Origin: CAIMFV01 sp040757715
Lineage (GTDB): Bacteria > Pseudomonadota > Alphaproteobacteria > Caulobacterales > Caulobacteraceae
Assembly: GCA_040757715.1 (NCBI GenBank)
Contig: JBFLWS010000001.1
Location: 124,001-188,000, forward strand
Reading direction: 5' to 3'
Length of the DNA: 64,000 nt
The notes under the pieces: model-generated
The model's database searches: none
The model's input: the letters and a program-made list of their open reading frames with translations, nothing else
What the model was told of the DNA's origin: nothing
Position numbers and translations under genes: made by a program
Shown: positions 44,046-53,023 of the stretch, piece by piece
How positions within the stretch are numbered: the stretch's first letter is position 1
Layout of the letters: every line of letters starts with the position of its first letter

Positions 44046-45085
44046 GAATGAGGACCTTTATGGGGGCCTTCAGGGGCGCGGGTGACGGCGACGAGGGTGT
44101 CGAGCGCCGCGGCGGCGTGGCCTTCATCAATGGAGCGGGCGGCGAGAGCGAGGCCTTCGGCCAAATCTTCGGCCTTGTCAGCCACCACGAAAGCCGCTGC
44201 AGCGTTGAGGAGCACAATGTCGCGATAGGGGCCCGGTTCGCCGGCCAAGAGCCGGCGCATGGTCTCGGCGTTGTGTTCAGGCGCGCCGCCGCGGAGCGCG
44301 ATCACCTCCACGCGAGGCAGGCCGAGCGCCTCGGGCGTCACGGTAAAGGTGCGCACCTCAGTCCCGGTCCATTCGGCCACCACGCTCTCGCCGGTGGTGG
44401 TGAGCTCATCGAGGCCTGAGCCATGCACCACCCAGGCCCGCTCGGCGTCGAGCTGGCCCAGCACTTCGGCCAACGGCGCCGTGAGCGCCGGGTCGAATAC
44501 CCCCAGCAGCTGACGCTGCGCCCCCGCGGGATTGGAGAGGGGCCCCAACAGATTGAACAGGGTGCGAAAGCCAAGCTCGCTGCGCACCGGGGCCACATGG
44601 CGCATGGCCCGGTGGTGATTGGGCGCGAACAGCACGCACATATTGGCTTCGGCGAGCGAGCGGCGCTGGGCTTCGGCGTCGGCGTTGATGTCCACCCCGA
44701 GTGCGGCCAGCACATCTGGCGAACCGGAGAGGGAGGAGGCGGCGCGGCCGCCGTGCTTGGCCACCTTCACCCCGCCCCCCGCGGCCACCAGGGCGGCCGC
44801 GGTGGAGATGTTGTAGGTGTGCTGGCCATCGCCGCCGGTGCCACAGGTGTCGATCACCTGGAAATCGTGCTCAAGCCTTTGCGCCGTGGCGCGCATGACC
44901 CTGGCGCAGGCGACGATCTCGCCCACGGTCTCGCCGCGCACGCGCAGCGCCGTCACCGCGGCCGCCACCTGCGCCGGCGTGGGCTCGCCGCGAAGACAGG
45001 CGCCGAAGAAGGCCTCGGCCTCGGCGTCGCTCAACACCTGAGCGGCGGCCAGCTTGGCGAGGATGGGCTTGAAACTGTCCGACAC
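44042..45085 (-). CDS. trpD: Anthranilate phosphoribosyltransferase
   Basis: The 347-residue protein joins anthranilate to PRPP. The PRPP site is DTCGTGGDGQHTYNIST, with KHGGRAASSLSGSPD and LFNLLGPLSNPAGA further on, all conserved. The GTG start at 45085 (minus) gives VSDSFKPILAKL and follows trpG by 13 bases; the longer open frame lies inside trpG and is not coding. The C-terminus EGPHKGPHS adds a short His/Pro tail. It overlaps trpC by ATGA. Confidence 0.96.
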   Translation of the reverse strand: MSDSFKPILAKLAAAQVLSDAEAEAFFGACLRGEPTPAQVAAAVTALRVRGETVGEIVACARVMRATAQRLEHDFQVIDTCGTGGDGQHTYNISTAAALVAAGGGVKVAKHGGRAASSLSGSPDVLAALGVDINADAEAQRRSLAEANMCVLFAPNHHRAMRHVAPVRSELGFRTLFNLLGPLSNPAGAQRQLLGVFDPALTAPLAEVLGQLDAERAWVVHGSGLDELTTTGESVVAEWTGTEVRTFTVTPEALGLPRVEVIALRGGAPEHNAETMRRLLAGEPGPYRDIVLLNAAAAFVVADKAEDLAEGLALAARSIDEGHAAAALDTLVAVTRAPEGPHKGPHS

Positions 45086-45098
45086 CTGAGCTCGGTCC

Positions 45099-45692
45099 TC
45101 AGGCCGCCGCCGACCCGGCGCCGGCGCCGGCGATGCGCAGGAAGTTGAGGAGGATCTGGTGGCCGCCTTCGGTGGCGTAGCTTTCCGGGTGGAACTGCAC
45201 GCCATAGAGCGGTCGGGTCTTGTGGGCGATGCCCATGACCTCGCCATCGTCGGTCCAGGCGGTGATCTCGAAGTCCGTGGGCACCGTGGCTTCCGGCACG
45301 GCGAGGCTGTGGTAGCGCGCGGCGGTGAAGGGGTTGGGCAGGCCGGCGAACACGCCGGTTCCCTTGTGGTGAATGAGGCTTGTTTTACCATGCATGATGG
45401 CCTTGGCGCGGGTCACCTGACCGCCGAAGGCCTGGCCCATGGACTGGTGGCCGAGGCAGACGCCGAAGATCGGCAGGGCGTCCGGCGCGGCCTGCAATAG
45501 CGGCACGCAGATGCCGGCCTCGTTGGGGGTGCAGGGGCCGGGCGACAGCACCACGGCCTCGGGCTTCAAAGCGAGGGCCTCGTCCACCGAGAGGGCGTCG
45601 TTGCGCTTCACCAGCGTCTTGGCGCCCAGCTCCATCAGATAATGGACGAGGTTGTAGGTGAAGCTGTCATAGTTATCGATGACGAGGATCAT
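45099..45692 (-). CDS. trpG: Anthranilate synthase component II (glutamine amidotransferase)
   Basis: The 197-residue class I amidotransferase supplies ammonia to TrpE. The nucleophile Cys is in GVCLGHQSMGQAFGG, and the His-Glu pair of the triad lies in VQFHPESYATEGG. The oxyanion segment LSPGPCTPNEAG is present. In many bacteria the same subunit also serves p-aminobenzoate synthase. It is the first gene of trpGDC and is divergent from the chemoreceptor gene; trpE lies about 3 kb away on the same strand. Confidence 0.97.
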   Translation of the reverse strand: MILVIDNYDSFTYNLVHYLMELGAKTLVKRNDALSVDEALALKPEAVVLSPGPCTPNEAGICVPLLQAAPDALPIFGVCLGHQSMGQAFGGQVTRAKAIMHGKTSLIHHKGTGVFAGLPNPFTAARYHSLAVPEATVPTDFEITAWTDDGEVMGIAHKTRPLYGVQFHPESYATEGGHQILLNFLRIAGAGAGSAAA

Positions 45693-45731
45693 GGGGCGGG
45701 CCCTTGGCCGGCGAACCCGGCGACTTTGGGC

Positions 45732-45761
45732 GTTCTAGCGCGGAGCGGCGCGCGCGGTCGA
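45732..45761 (-). promoter_or_regulatory. Probable trpGDC promoter (Caulobacter-type)
   Basis: On the minus strand GCTAGAAC (45739-45732) fits the Caulobacter housekeeping -10 consensus GCTANAWC at every position. TCGACCG (45761-45755) matches five of seven bases of the TTGACGS -35, with a 15-base spacer, close to the usual 10-14. The predicted start would lie about 35 bases before the trpG ATG. No Trp-rich leader peptide was seen. Confidence 0.5.
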
Positions 45762-45869
45762 GCCTCCCGAGGGCGAATGGCGCAAATCCTTACGCCGCAA
45801 CAAGCAATGATTAACCAAGCAGGCCGAAACTAGAGGAGGCGCGCACCGGGAATCGCGCTGGGTGAAGGG

Positions 45870-47405
45870 GTGTCCGTCGTGATTTCGCTGAAAGATATGC
45901 GTATCGCCAACAAGCTGTTGGCCGGCATGGCGGTGCTGATCACCATCTTCAGCGTAGCGAGCCTGTTCATTTTCGTGACCCTGCACCTGTCGCACGGGGC
46001 CAGCGAACAGGTCTCCACGACCCTGGCCGGGGCGGTGGGCGCTAAGACGGGGGCCGCGAATGTCACGGATGTCGCCGCGCTGTTGGACGCCGAAACGGCG
46101 CAAAAACTGAAGGCCGCCAAATCGTCGGACGAGCTCAATTTCATCCTCGCCAATCTGACCTTTCTCGTCTCCGGCTCCATGGCCATCGTTGCGGCCCTGG
46201 GCGTGGCCTGGCTCCTGTGGCGCAGCATCGCCAAGCCCATGGGCGGCATGATCAGCGCCATGAACCGGCTCGCCGCGGGCGATCTGTCGGTGACCATCCC
46301 GGACGCCGACCGCTCGGACGAGCTGGGCGATATGGCGCGGGCCCTGAAGGTGTTCCGCGAGACCGCCATCGCCCGGGCCGCCGCGGAGAGCGGCGCCGCG
46401 GACGAACGACGCCTTGCGGAAGATCGCCGCCGCGCCACGGAAGAACACACCATCCATGCGCAGCAGGAACTGGTGGTGGGCTCGATCGGCCAGGGCCTGC
46501 AGGCGCTCGCCGCCGGCCAGCTGTCGGTCCGCCTCACCAGCGCCTTGCCGCCGGCCTACGAGTCCCTGCGCCGCGACTTCAACGCCGCGACCGAGAGCCT
46601 GCAGGCCGCCTTCCGCTCGGTGGTGGCCAGCGCCGAAGCCGTGCGCGCCGGATCGCGGGAAATCTCCGGCGCCGCTGATGATCTTTCTCGCCGCACTGAG
46701 ACGCAGGCCGCGACCTTGGCTGAGACCGCCACCGCTCTCGACGAGATCACCGTGACCGTACGCCGCGCTGCGGACGGTGCGCGCCAAGCCAACCAAGTGG
46801 TGGACGCCGCCCGGCGTGACGCCGAAGGCAACGCCGAGGTGATGCGCCAGACTCAGGCCGCCATGGGCGAGATCGAGGCCTCAGCCAATCAGATCTCGCA
46901 GATCATCGCCGTCATCGACGAGATCGCCTTCCAGACCAATCTTCTGGCGCTCAACGCCGGGGTCGAGGCGGCCCGCGCTGGGGAGGCCGGCCGCGGTTTC
47001 GCCGTGGTGGCCCAGGAGGTGCGGGCGCTGGCCCAACGCTCGGCCGACGCCGCCAAGGAGATCGCTAGCCTCATCACCACCTCGCAAGGTCAGGTGAGCA
47101 ACGGCGTCGCTCTCGTGGGCCGCACCGGCGCGGCGCTGGAGGGCATCGTCGGCAAGGTGGGCGAGATCGCCGGCCTCGTTTCGGCCATCGCCAGTTCCTC
47201 GCAGGAACAGGCCGTTGGTCTCGGCCAGGTGAACACCGCCGTGGCCCAGATGGACCGCGCCACCCAGCAGAACGCCGCCATGGTGGAGGAGACCACCGCC
47301 GCCAGCCAGAGCCTCGCTCGCGAGGCGGATCAACTCGCTGAACTGGTGGAAGGCTTCGACGTGGGCGACAGCGCGAGCCTCGGCGCCCGTCGCCGGGTGG
47401 CCTGA
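45870..47405 (+). CDS. Methyl-accepting chemotaxis protein
   Basis: The 511-residue receptor has a first helix (about 17-35), a short periplasmic or linker region, a second helix (about 93-114), a HAMP domain, and a long cytoplasmic coiled coil. The signalling hairpin tip reads DEIAFQTNLLALNAGVEAA, and flanking helices carry methylation-type Glu/Gln pairs. The small sensory region suggests an internal or membrane signal. GTG 45870 or GTG 45879 (with GAAGGGG about eight bases upstream) may be the start. It sits alone, divergent from trpG, without other che genes nearby. Confidence 0.92.
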   Translation: MSVVISLKDMRIANKLLAGMAVLITIFSVASLFIFVTLHLSHGASEQVSTTLAGAVGAKTGAANVTDVAALLDAETAQKLKAAKSSDELNFILANLTFLVSGSMAIVAALGVAWLLWRSIAKPMGGMISAMNRLAAGDLSVTIPDADRSDELGDMARALKVFRETAIARAAAESGAADERRLAEDRRRATEEHTIHAQQELVVGSIGQGLQALAAGQLSVRLTSALPPAYESLRRDFNAATESLQAAFRSVVASAEAVRAGSREISGAADDLSRRTETQAATLAETATALDEITVTVRRAADGARQANQVVDAARRDAEGNAEVMRQTQAAMGEIEASANQISQIIAVIDEIAFQTNLLALNAGVEAARAGEAGRGFAVVAQEVRALAQRSADAAKEIASLITTSQGQVSNGVALVGRTGAALEGIVGKVGEIAGLVSAIASSSQEQAVGLGQVNTAVAQMDRATQQNAAMVEETTAASQSLAREADQLAELVEGFDVGDSASLGARRRVA

Positions 47406-47453
47406 CGCGATCAGGCGCTTCCCTGAATCAATTCCGCCGTTCAAACAGAACGT

Positions 47454-47714
47454 GTGGATCAGTCAGAACTTCTGCTCACTCAGGTGGTGACGCCCGGCGT
47501 GTCGGGGCGGTTAGCAGAGGCGCGCGCCCTGTTGCGCCGCGCCCCCGCCGCTCGATCTTCCGTGACGCCCCTGGTCCTGGCCGCCGCCTTCGCCGCCACC
47601 GCTGCGCTCGCCGCCGCCGTGACCATGATCATGGGCGCTCCAGCAGCCGATTGGGCGGGCGCAGACGCCGCCCACGCGGTGCGGGCGCATATCAGCTCGC
47701 AGCGACAGAACTGA
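47454..47714 (+). CDS. Small hypothetical membrane protein
   Basis: The predicted 86-residue product has a basic N-terminal half (ARALLRRAPAARSS) and one hydrophobic Ala-rich segment (about 38-61), then a short tail. I do not recognise a family. The GTG start lacks a clear ribosome site, and composition follows the general genome, so it could be a chance frame. Its position 48 bases after the chemoreceptor stop on the same strand would allow cotranscription. Treat as tentative. Confidence 0.4.
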   Translation: MDQSELLLTQVVTPGVSGRLAEARALLRRAPAARSSVTPLVLAAAFAATAALAAAVTMIMGAPAADWAGADAAHAVRAHISSQRQN

Positions 47715-47741
47715 GCGTTTTCAAATGCCAGGTTCCAACGG

Positions 47742-48125
47742 TTACAGAACGCCCTCGATGTCGGTCCGCGCGAAATCCGATCCGACGTAAAGCAGTCGAC
47801 ACTCGTGCGTCCGCGCAACGTCATAAGCGAAACAGTCGCCAAAATTGAGGGCGGCGGGATGAACGCCTTTTCCCCAACGCTCATATACCGAAGCGACGCG
47901 ACGAGCGGTGGACGGGGTGACGTGGATGACCTCAAGCCCTAGGCCCTCGATCAATTCTTCGACCTCATTGCGAACATTGCGCCTTGCCGCGACAATCAAG
48001 GTTTCGGCGATAGTGGCTGCGGAGATCAGAATCCGAGGTTCAGTCGCCAGTACGGTTGCGCAGGCTTCGGCCTGCGATTCATCGAGCACGATGGCCATTA
48101 GGGCTGAGGTATCTACGGCGATCAC
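47742..48125 (-). CDS. vapC: VapC-type PIN-domain toxin
   Basis: The 127-residue protein has the PIN fold with the acidic residues expected of a VapC ribonuclease: Asp in MIAVDTSALMAIV, a Glu in AATIAETLIV, and Asp residues in NFGDCFAYDVA. VapC toxins cleave tRNA or rRNA. The GTG start overlaps the antitoxin stop (GTGA at 48125-48122), the standard antitoxin-first order. It is placed between the chemoreceptor and trpE. Target and toxicity are inferred from the family. Confidence 0.92.
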   Translation of the reverse strand: MIAVDTSALMAIVLDESQAEACATVLATEPRILISAATIAETLIVAARRNVRNEVEELIEGLGLEVIHVTPSTARRVASVYERWGKGVHPAALNFGDCFAYDVARTHECRLLYVGSDFARTDIEGVL

Positions 48126-48379
48126 GTTGGAAGGCCGTCATCGCCATAAAGGAAATCCTGACTGCGCGATGCGGACGCGCCAGCGCTTGCCTTTGCCGCG
48201 CCAAGCGCACGAATTCGCGAGAGCAGCGCCTCGCGATCCGCTTGATCCGTCAAAGGTTTAATGGGCGTAAGCCGCGCGACGGGATGCCCGTGACGTGTCA
48301 AAACGATGTCGTCGCCGGCCTCCGCGCGTCGCACGAGTTCGGTGAGCTGCCCCTTCGCCTCAGTGACGGAGATTTCCAT
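48122..48379 (-). CDS. Phd/YefM-type antitoxin
   Basis: The 85-residue protein has the Phd/YefM N-terminal DNA-binding fold (MEISVTEAKGQLTELVRRAEAG, shown here by its first and last parts VTEAKGQL and RRAEAGDDIVLTRHG) and a flexible C-terminus that should wrap the toxin. It overlaps vapC by four bases and is read first, so the pair should autoregulate through the palindrome at 48412-48432. The ATG lies about 23 bases after the predicted transcription start and has only a weak ribosome site. Confidence 0.9.
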   Translation of the reverse strand: MEISVTEAKGQLTELVRRAEAGDDIVLTRHGHPVARLTPIKPLTDQADREALLSRIRALGAAKASAGASASRSQDFLYGDDGLPT

Positions 48380-48408
48380 GAGCCATTGCGCCTATACCGA
48401 CACGCATA

Positions 48409-48437
48409 AATATGGACCATTTATTGGTCCATTTCAA
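48409..48437 (-). promoter_or_regulatory. Promoter and palindromic operator of the antitoxin-toxin pair
   Basis: On the minus strand TTGAAA (48437-48432) is a -35 with five of six consensus bases, and CATATT (48414-48409) a -10 with four of six, spaced exactly 17. The spacer is filled by a perfect 8-base inverted repeat (ATGGACCA, 5-base centre, TGGTCCAT; 48412-48432). Binding there by the antitoxin or complex would block RNA polymerase. Confidence 0.75.
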
Positions 48438-48490
48438 TGTATCTGTGAAAGCGGAGACGACAGAGTGCGGCTCGCCGTAAGCGTCCTATT

Positions 48491-50020
48491 CTACTCGAAC
48501 CGCCAGGCCTCGTCGGCGGCGCGACGGATGGCGCCCAGCTTGTGCAGGGTCTCTTCGTACTCGGCCTTTGGGTCTGAATCGGCCACCACCCCGCCGCCGG
48601 CCTGGGCGTAGATGCGCCCGTCCTTGAAGAGGGCGGTGCGCAGGACGATGCAGGTGTCCACCGAGCCGTTGGCGGAGATATAGCCCGCCGCCCCGCCGTA
48701 GCCGACGCCGCGCTTGTACATCTCGAGCTCGTCGATGATCTGCATGGCCCGCACCTTGGGCGCGCCCGAGAGGGTGCCGGCGGGGAGGGCGGCCAGGATC
48801 ACGTCCACCGGATCGGCGTCCGGCGCCGCATCGCCCTCCACATTGGAGACGATGTGCATGACGTGGCTGTAGCGCTCGATGAAGAAGCTCTGAGTGACGC
48901 GCACCCGCGGCGCGGTGGTCTCGGCGTTGCGGCCCTCGTCGCCGGACAGCACTGCTCTGCCCACGTCGTTGCGACCGAGATCGAGCAGCATGAGGTGTTC
49001 GGCGCGCTCCTTGGGATCGGCCAGGAGCTCGGTTTCCAGCGCCTGATCCTCTTCCGGCGTCGCGCCGCGGCGGCGGGTGCCAGCGATGGGGCGGATGGTG
49101 ATCTTGCGATCGCGCAGACGGACGAGGATTTCCGGGCTCGAGCCGGCCAGCTGGAAATCGCCGAAATTGAGGAAATAAAGGAAGGGCGAGGGATTGGTGC
49201 GCCGCAGCGACCGGTAGAAGGCGAAAGGATCGCGCGGATAGTCCGCCGAGAATCGATGGCTCGGCACCACCTGGAAAATGTCGCCAGCGCGGATGTACTG
49301 CTTGGCCTTTTCCACGATCTCGCCGTAGGCGGCCTGCGATACGGGCGAGGTGAGTGGCGCGCAGGGTTTCGGTGTCGTTCCCGCAGGTCGGGCCGGCGAG
49401 GCCTCGGCCAGCTTCTGGCGCAGGGCCTCCAGCCGGGCGACCGCCTCGGCGTGGGCCGCCTCGGCTGACGCGGCGCCAGGCCGCGCCGGGGTCGCCAGAA
49501 TGATTTCCTGGGCCACGCCGTCGAAGATGGCCACCACGGAGGGCCGCGTCATTACCGCATCGGGCAGATTCAACGGATCGGGGTTCGGCTCGCCCAGCGG
49601 CTCCGCCAGGCGGATCATGTCGTAGCCGAGCACGCCGAACAGCCCGGCGGCCATGGGCGGCAGGCCCGGCGGCAGGTCGAACCGGCACTCAGCCACCAAA
49701 TCGCGCAAGGACTCCAAGGTGGGCTTCGCTTCGGGGGTGAAGCGCCCGGACGCGATGTCGGTGCCCTCAGCTCGCTCTGCGCGACCGCCGAAGGAGCGCC
49801 AGACCAGATCCGGCTCGAGGGCGATGATCGAGTAGCGGCCGCGCCACGCGCCGCCCTCCACCGATTCGTAGAGGAAGGCGTAAGGACGCCCGTGGCCGAT
49901 CTTCAGATAGGCCGACACCGGTGTCTCCAGATCGTCCACCACGCGCATCCAGACCAGCTGGGCGCGACCCTCGCCATAGGTCTTGGCGAAGGCGTCGAGG
50001 CCAGGCTCGGCGGTCGTCAT
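48491..50020 (-). CDS. trpE: Anthranilate synthase component I
   Basis: The 509-residue enzyme converts chorismate and ammonia to anthranilate. The C-terminal chorismate-binding domain has FQVVPSHRFSADYP, GSSPEILVRL, IAGTRRRGATPEED, DLGRNDVGR and LPAGTLSGAPKVRAM. The N-terminal allosteric region contains the LLES-like EPDLVWRSF stretch rather than a clear standard Trp motif. Its ATG overlaps the ppiD stop (ATGA), so expression is coupled to the upstream foldase gene. trpGDC lies beyond the toxin-antitoxin and chemoreceptor genes. Confidence 0.96.
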   Translation of the reverse strand: MTTAEPGLDAFAKTYGEGRAQLVWMRVVDDLETPVSAYLKIGHGRPYAFLYESVEGGAWRGRYSIIALEPDLVWRSFGGRAERAEGTDIASGRFTPEAKPTLESLRDLVAECRFDLPPGLPPMAAGLFGVLGYDMIRLAEPLGEPNPDPLNLPDAVMTRPSVVAIFDGVAQEIILATPARPGAASAEAAHAEAVARLEALRQKLAEASPARPAGTTPKPCAPLTSPVSQAAYGEIVEKAKQYIRAGDIFQVVPSHRFSADYPRDPFAFYRSLRRTNPSPFLYFLNFGDFQLAGSSPEILVRLRDRKITIRPIAGTRRRGATPEEDQALETELLADPKERAEHLMLLDLGRNDVGRAVLSGDEGRNAETTAPRVRVTQSFFIERYSHVMHIVSNVEGDAAPDADPVDVILAALPAGTLSGAPKVRAMQIIDELEMYKRGVGYGGAAGYISANGSVDTCIVLRTALFKDGRIYAQAGGGVVADSDPKAEYEETLHKLGAIRRAADEAWRFE

Positions 50021-51990
50021 TTGGACAGGCCGCCCGCGGTGGAGGGCTTGCCCGCCGGGGCGGCGGGCTTCTGCACCGGCTTCGAACCATCGGCGGCGAA
50101 GGCGAGCGTGTCAGGATCGCCGCCAGCGGCCGTGCGGGCCCGGCGGTAGTCGATCTTCGGCTTGATGATGGTGCGCGCCGCGAGGCGGGTCTGGGCCGCC
50201 ATTTCCTGCGCCAGGGCGCGGCTCGCGCCTTCGCGGGACGTTACGGCCGCCTTCGCCACTTCCGCAGGCGAGGCGTGAGCCACCGCGTCCACGTGGGCGA
50301 CGATGACGCCAGCCTTGCCCGGAGCGATGATGACATCGCCCACCTTGGCGTTGAACAGCGAGCCAAGGAATTCCTGCCCGTAGGCGTTGACGCCGGCGGC
50401 GTCGCGCTGCACCGCCACGGCCTTGCTGGCTCCAGACGCCGGGGCCTCGCCCTTTTTCCAGCGCGCCTGCACGTCTTCAGCCTTGGCTTGCAGGCGCTTC
50501 AGCAGATCCTGCTGCATCATGCGCTTGGTCAGGGGCTCGCGAATTTCATCGAGGGTGAAGGGACCCGGCGGAACGATCTTGTCCACGCGGATGGCGTAGA
50601 GCTCGCCCGGCTGGGCCTCCTGCACGTCTCCATCCACGCCTTCGGACGAGGAGAAGGCGAGGGCGGCGATCTTCTGCACCAGGGCCGGGGGCAAGGGCAG
50701 AGCGTCCTTGGCGGAGCGGCCGTCCTTGGTGATGGGGGGCAGGGTGACGACCGGCGCGCCGACCTTCTTGGCGGCGTCGGCGAGGTGCAGGCCGCCATTG
50801 ACGGCTTCGTTGTAGGCGTTGGCCTGATCCTGCACGAGTTTCTGGGCCTTGGTTTGAGCCACTTCGGCCGTGATCTTCGCCTTCACATCGGCGAGCGTCG
50901 CGGCGCGACCCGGCGTGACCTTGCTCACCTTCACCACGGCGAAGCTGAGGCCGCCCTGGATCGGACCTGACACCTCGCCAGCCTTCAGCGAGAAGGCCGC
51001 ATCCGCCACCGCCGAATCCGCGATGCGCGACTTGGGCGCGTCCACGAGCAGGATGGGTTGCTTGCCGATGGATTTGGCCACAGCGAGCGGGTCCTCGCCC
51101 GCCTTCAGGCGACGGGCCACGTCAGCGGCCTGCTTGGCGTCGGTGGCGGGGATCTCCACCAAGGAGCGGGTCTCGGGCTTGGACAGACTGTCCTTTTCGA
51201 AGTCGAAGCGTTTTTGGATTTCGGCGTCCGTGGGCTTGGCCTCAGCCGAGCCCTTGAACTTGTTGGCGCTGAAATAGGTGATGCTGATCACCCGCGTTTC
51301 GGGCTTGGTCAGCTGCGCGGCGTTCTGGTTCAGGAAGGCCTGCAGCTGGGAGTCCGTGGGCTTGGTGGGCGCCGGCACGGCGTTTGGCGGCAGGTTGACC
51401 CAGGTGAAGCTGCGGCCGTCATGAGCGAAGGCACCGGACGTCACCGAATAGACCAGAGGCGCCACGAGGCCGGCCGTCACGCCCGAGGCGAAATGGTTGG
51501 AGGCCAGCTCGTCACGAAGTTCGCCCTCCACATCCGCCGCAGTAAGGCCGTTCTGGGCCAGATAGGTCATGTAGGCGTTGCGATCGAATGCGCCGCTCAC
51601 CGGATTGATGAAGGTTCGGGCGCCAGCGAGTTGCTTCGCCACCAGCTGATCTGACGGACGAACGCCTTCACGGCGGATCAATTCATTGAGCGATTCTTCG
51701 TAGGCGAGCTCGCTGGCCAGTTGGGTGTCCACTCCAGCCGCCAGGGCGTCAGCGTTGGCGATGGGTTGACCGCCGTTCTGCTGCTGCTCCAGCTGCTTTT
51801 TGTAATTGTCGTAGAACTTCTTGAACTTGGGGGAGCTGACATTGCGGTCGCCCGCCTCCACCACCGAGTCCTTCAGGTTTGGCGCCCGGAACACGTCGCG
51901 GATGCCCCAGACGGCGAAGCTGACCACCAGCAGGCCCAGGAGCCCGCTGGCCCAGGGGGATTTGGCGAAGGAGCGGATCTGGGCGAGCAT
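50017..51990 (-). CDS. ppiD: PpiD-type membrane-anchored peptidyl-prolyl isomerase
   Basis: The 657-residue protein has one N-terminal helix (about 14-31, LLGLLVVSFAVWGI), a SurA/PpiD-like chaperone domain (about 35-160), a parvulin-like region near 250-360 with LKAGEVSGPIQGGLSFAVVK, and a second helical region, ending in an Ala/Pro/Lys-rich tail. PpiD helps fold exported proteins at the inner membrane near SecYEG. The parvulin site looks divergent, so isomerase activity is uncertain. It is upstream of trpE and overlaps it by ATGA; tpiA and secG are divergent. Confidence 0.88.
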   Translation of the reverse strand: MLAQIRSFAKSPWASGLLGLLVVSFAVWGIRDVFRAPNLKDSVVEAGDRNVSSPKFKKFYDNYKKQLEQQQNGGQPIANADALAAGVDTQLASELAYEESLNELIRREGVRPSDQLVAKQLAGARTFINPVSGAFDRNAYMTYLAQNGLTAADVEGELRDELASNHFASGVTAGLVAPLVYSVTSGAFAHDGRSFTWVNLPPNAVPAPTKPTDSQLQAFLNQNAAQLTKPETRVISITYFSANKFKGSAEAKPTDAEIQKRFDFEKDSLSKPETRSLVEIPATDAKQAADVARRLKAGEDPLAVAKSIGKQPILLVDAPKSRIADSAVADAAFSLKAGEVSGPIQGGLSFAVVKVSKVTPGRAATLADVKAKITAEVAQTKAQKLVQDQANAYNEAVNGGLHLADAAKKVGAPVVTLPPITKDGRSAKDALPLPPALVQKIAALAFSSSEGVDGDVQEAQPGELYAIRVDKIVPPGPFTLDEIREPLTKRMMQQDLLKRLQAKAEDVQARWKKGEAPASGASKAVAVQRDAAGVNAYGQEFLGSLFNAKVGDVIIAPGKAGVIVAHVDAVAHASPAEVAKAAVTSREGASRALAQEMAAQTRLAARTIIKPKIDYRRARTAAGGDPDTLAFAADGSKPVQKPAAPAGKPSTAGGLSK

Positions 51991-52147
51991 GGACGCCGGG
52001 ACCTTTCATGACGGCCGCGGCGGGTCCGCGGCGAGAGCAATTGACGGGGTATAGTAGAGCCATCGGGGCGCTAGCAAGGCGGGCCCATCGACAGAGCTTT
52101 GGCGAAGGCCTAGTCAGAGGCCGATTTTGATCGTTCGGAGTTCGAAA

Positions 52148-52897
52148 ATGCCCGCTCCCCGCAGATTTGTCGCCGGCAATTGGAAGATGAACGGCGTCGC
52201 CGCCCATCTGGACGAAGTGCGGACGCTGATCGACGCCCTCGGCGCGGCGCCTTCGTCCACGCGCGTGGCTATCTTTCCTCCGGCGACCCTGGTTCACCGC
52301 CTGGCCGAACTCGCTGCGGGCGGGCCCGTAGAGGTGGGGGCTCAGGACGTGCACGCCGACAAGCCGGGCGCCCACACGGGGGACCTGGCCGCCGAGCTTC
52401 TGCACGACGCCGGCGCGCGGCTGGTGATCATCGGCCATTCCGAACGCCGCACCGACCATCGCGAGTCCGACGCTGTGGTTGCGGCCAAGGTGGAGGCGGC
52501 CTTGCGTGGCGGGCTTGAGCCGGTGATCTGCGTCGGCGAAACGCTGGAGGAGCGCAAGGCCGGGCGGGCTGAACAGGTGGTGGAGGCTCAGCTTCAGGGT
52601 TCGCTGCCCGACGCGCTCGACGGCGCGGCGTTCTCGGTGGCCTATGAGCCGGTGTGGGCCATCGGCACCGGTCTCACGCCGACGCTGGAGGAGATCGGCA
52701 CGATCCACAGCGCCATCCGAACGCACCTTGTGCGTCGCTTCAAGGTCGGCGCGGTTACGCCGATCCTTTATGGCGGCTCGGTGAAGCCGGGCAATGCGGC
52801 GGAAATCCTCGCCGTCGCCGACGTGGACGGGGCGCTGGTGGGCGGGGCCTCGCTCACCACCAAGGACTTCTTGCCGATCGTCCGCGCCGGCGGTTGA
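52148..52897 (+). CDS. tpiA: Triosephosphate isomerase
   Basis: The 249-residue enzyme interconverts dihydroxyacetone phosphate and glyceraldehyde 3-phosphate. It has the catalytic Lys in GNWKMNG, His in GHSERR, Glu in YEPVWAIGTG, and the phosphate loop LYGGSVKPGNA. ATG 52148 is chosen over the TTG at 52127, since GGAG lies eight bases upstream and the normal N-terminus follows. secG begins 126 bases downstream on the same strand, a common tpiA-secG order. Confidence 0.97.
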   Translation: MPAPRRFVAGNWKMNGVAAHLDEVRTLIDALGAAPSSTRVAIFPPATLVHRLAELAAGGPVEVGAQDVHADKPGAHTGDLAAELLHDAGARLVIIGHSERRTDHRESDAVVAAKVEAALRGGLEPVICVGETLEERKAGRAEQVVEAQLQGSLPDALDGAAFSVAYEPVWAIGTGLTPTLEEIGTIHSAIRTHLVRRFKVGAVTPILYGGSVKPGNAAEILAVADVDGALVGGASLTTKDFLPIVRAGG

Positions 52898-53023
52898 ACG
52901 CGCGGCGCGCTCTGGCCTTTCTCCGCACAGAGTGCTAGGGAGCCGCCTTTGGTTTGCGCGGGCGCCGCGCGGCGCCTATCTGTGCGTCTATCGGACCCCG
53001 AATTCGAAGAAGATCACCGCTCC

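Noticed and set aside
48491..52147. Trp attenuator upstream of trpE
   Set aside because: trpE overlaps ppiD, leaving no leader; no run of Trp codons was seen in front of trpG either.
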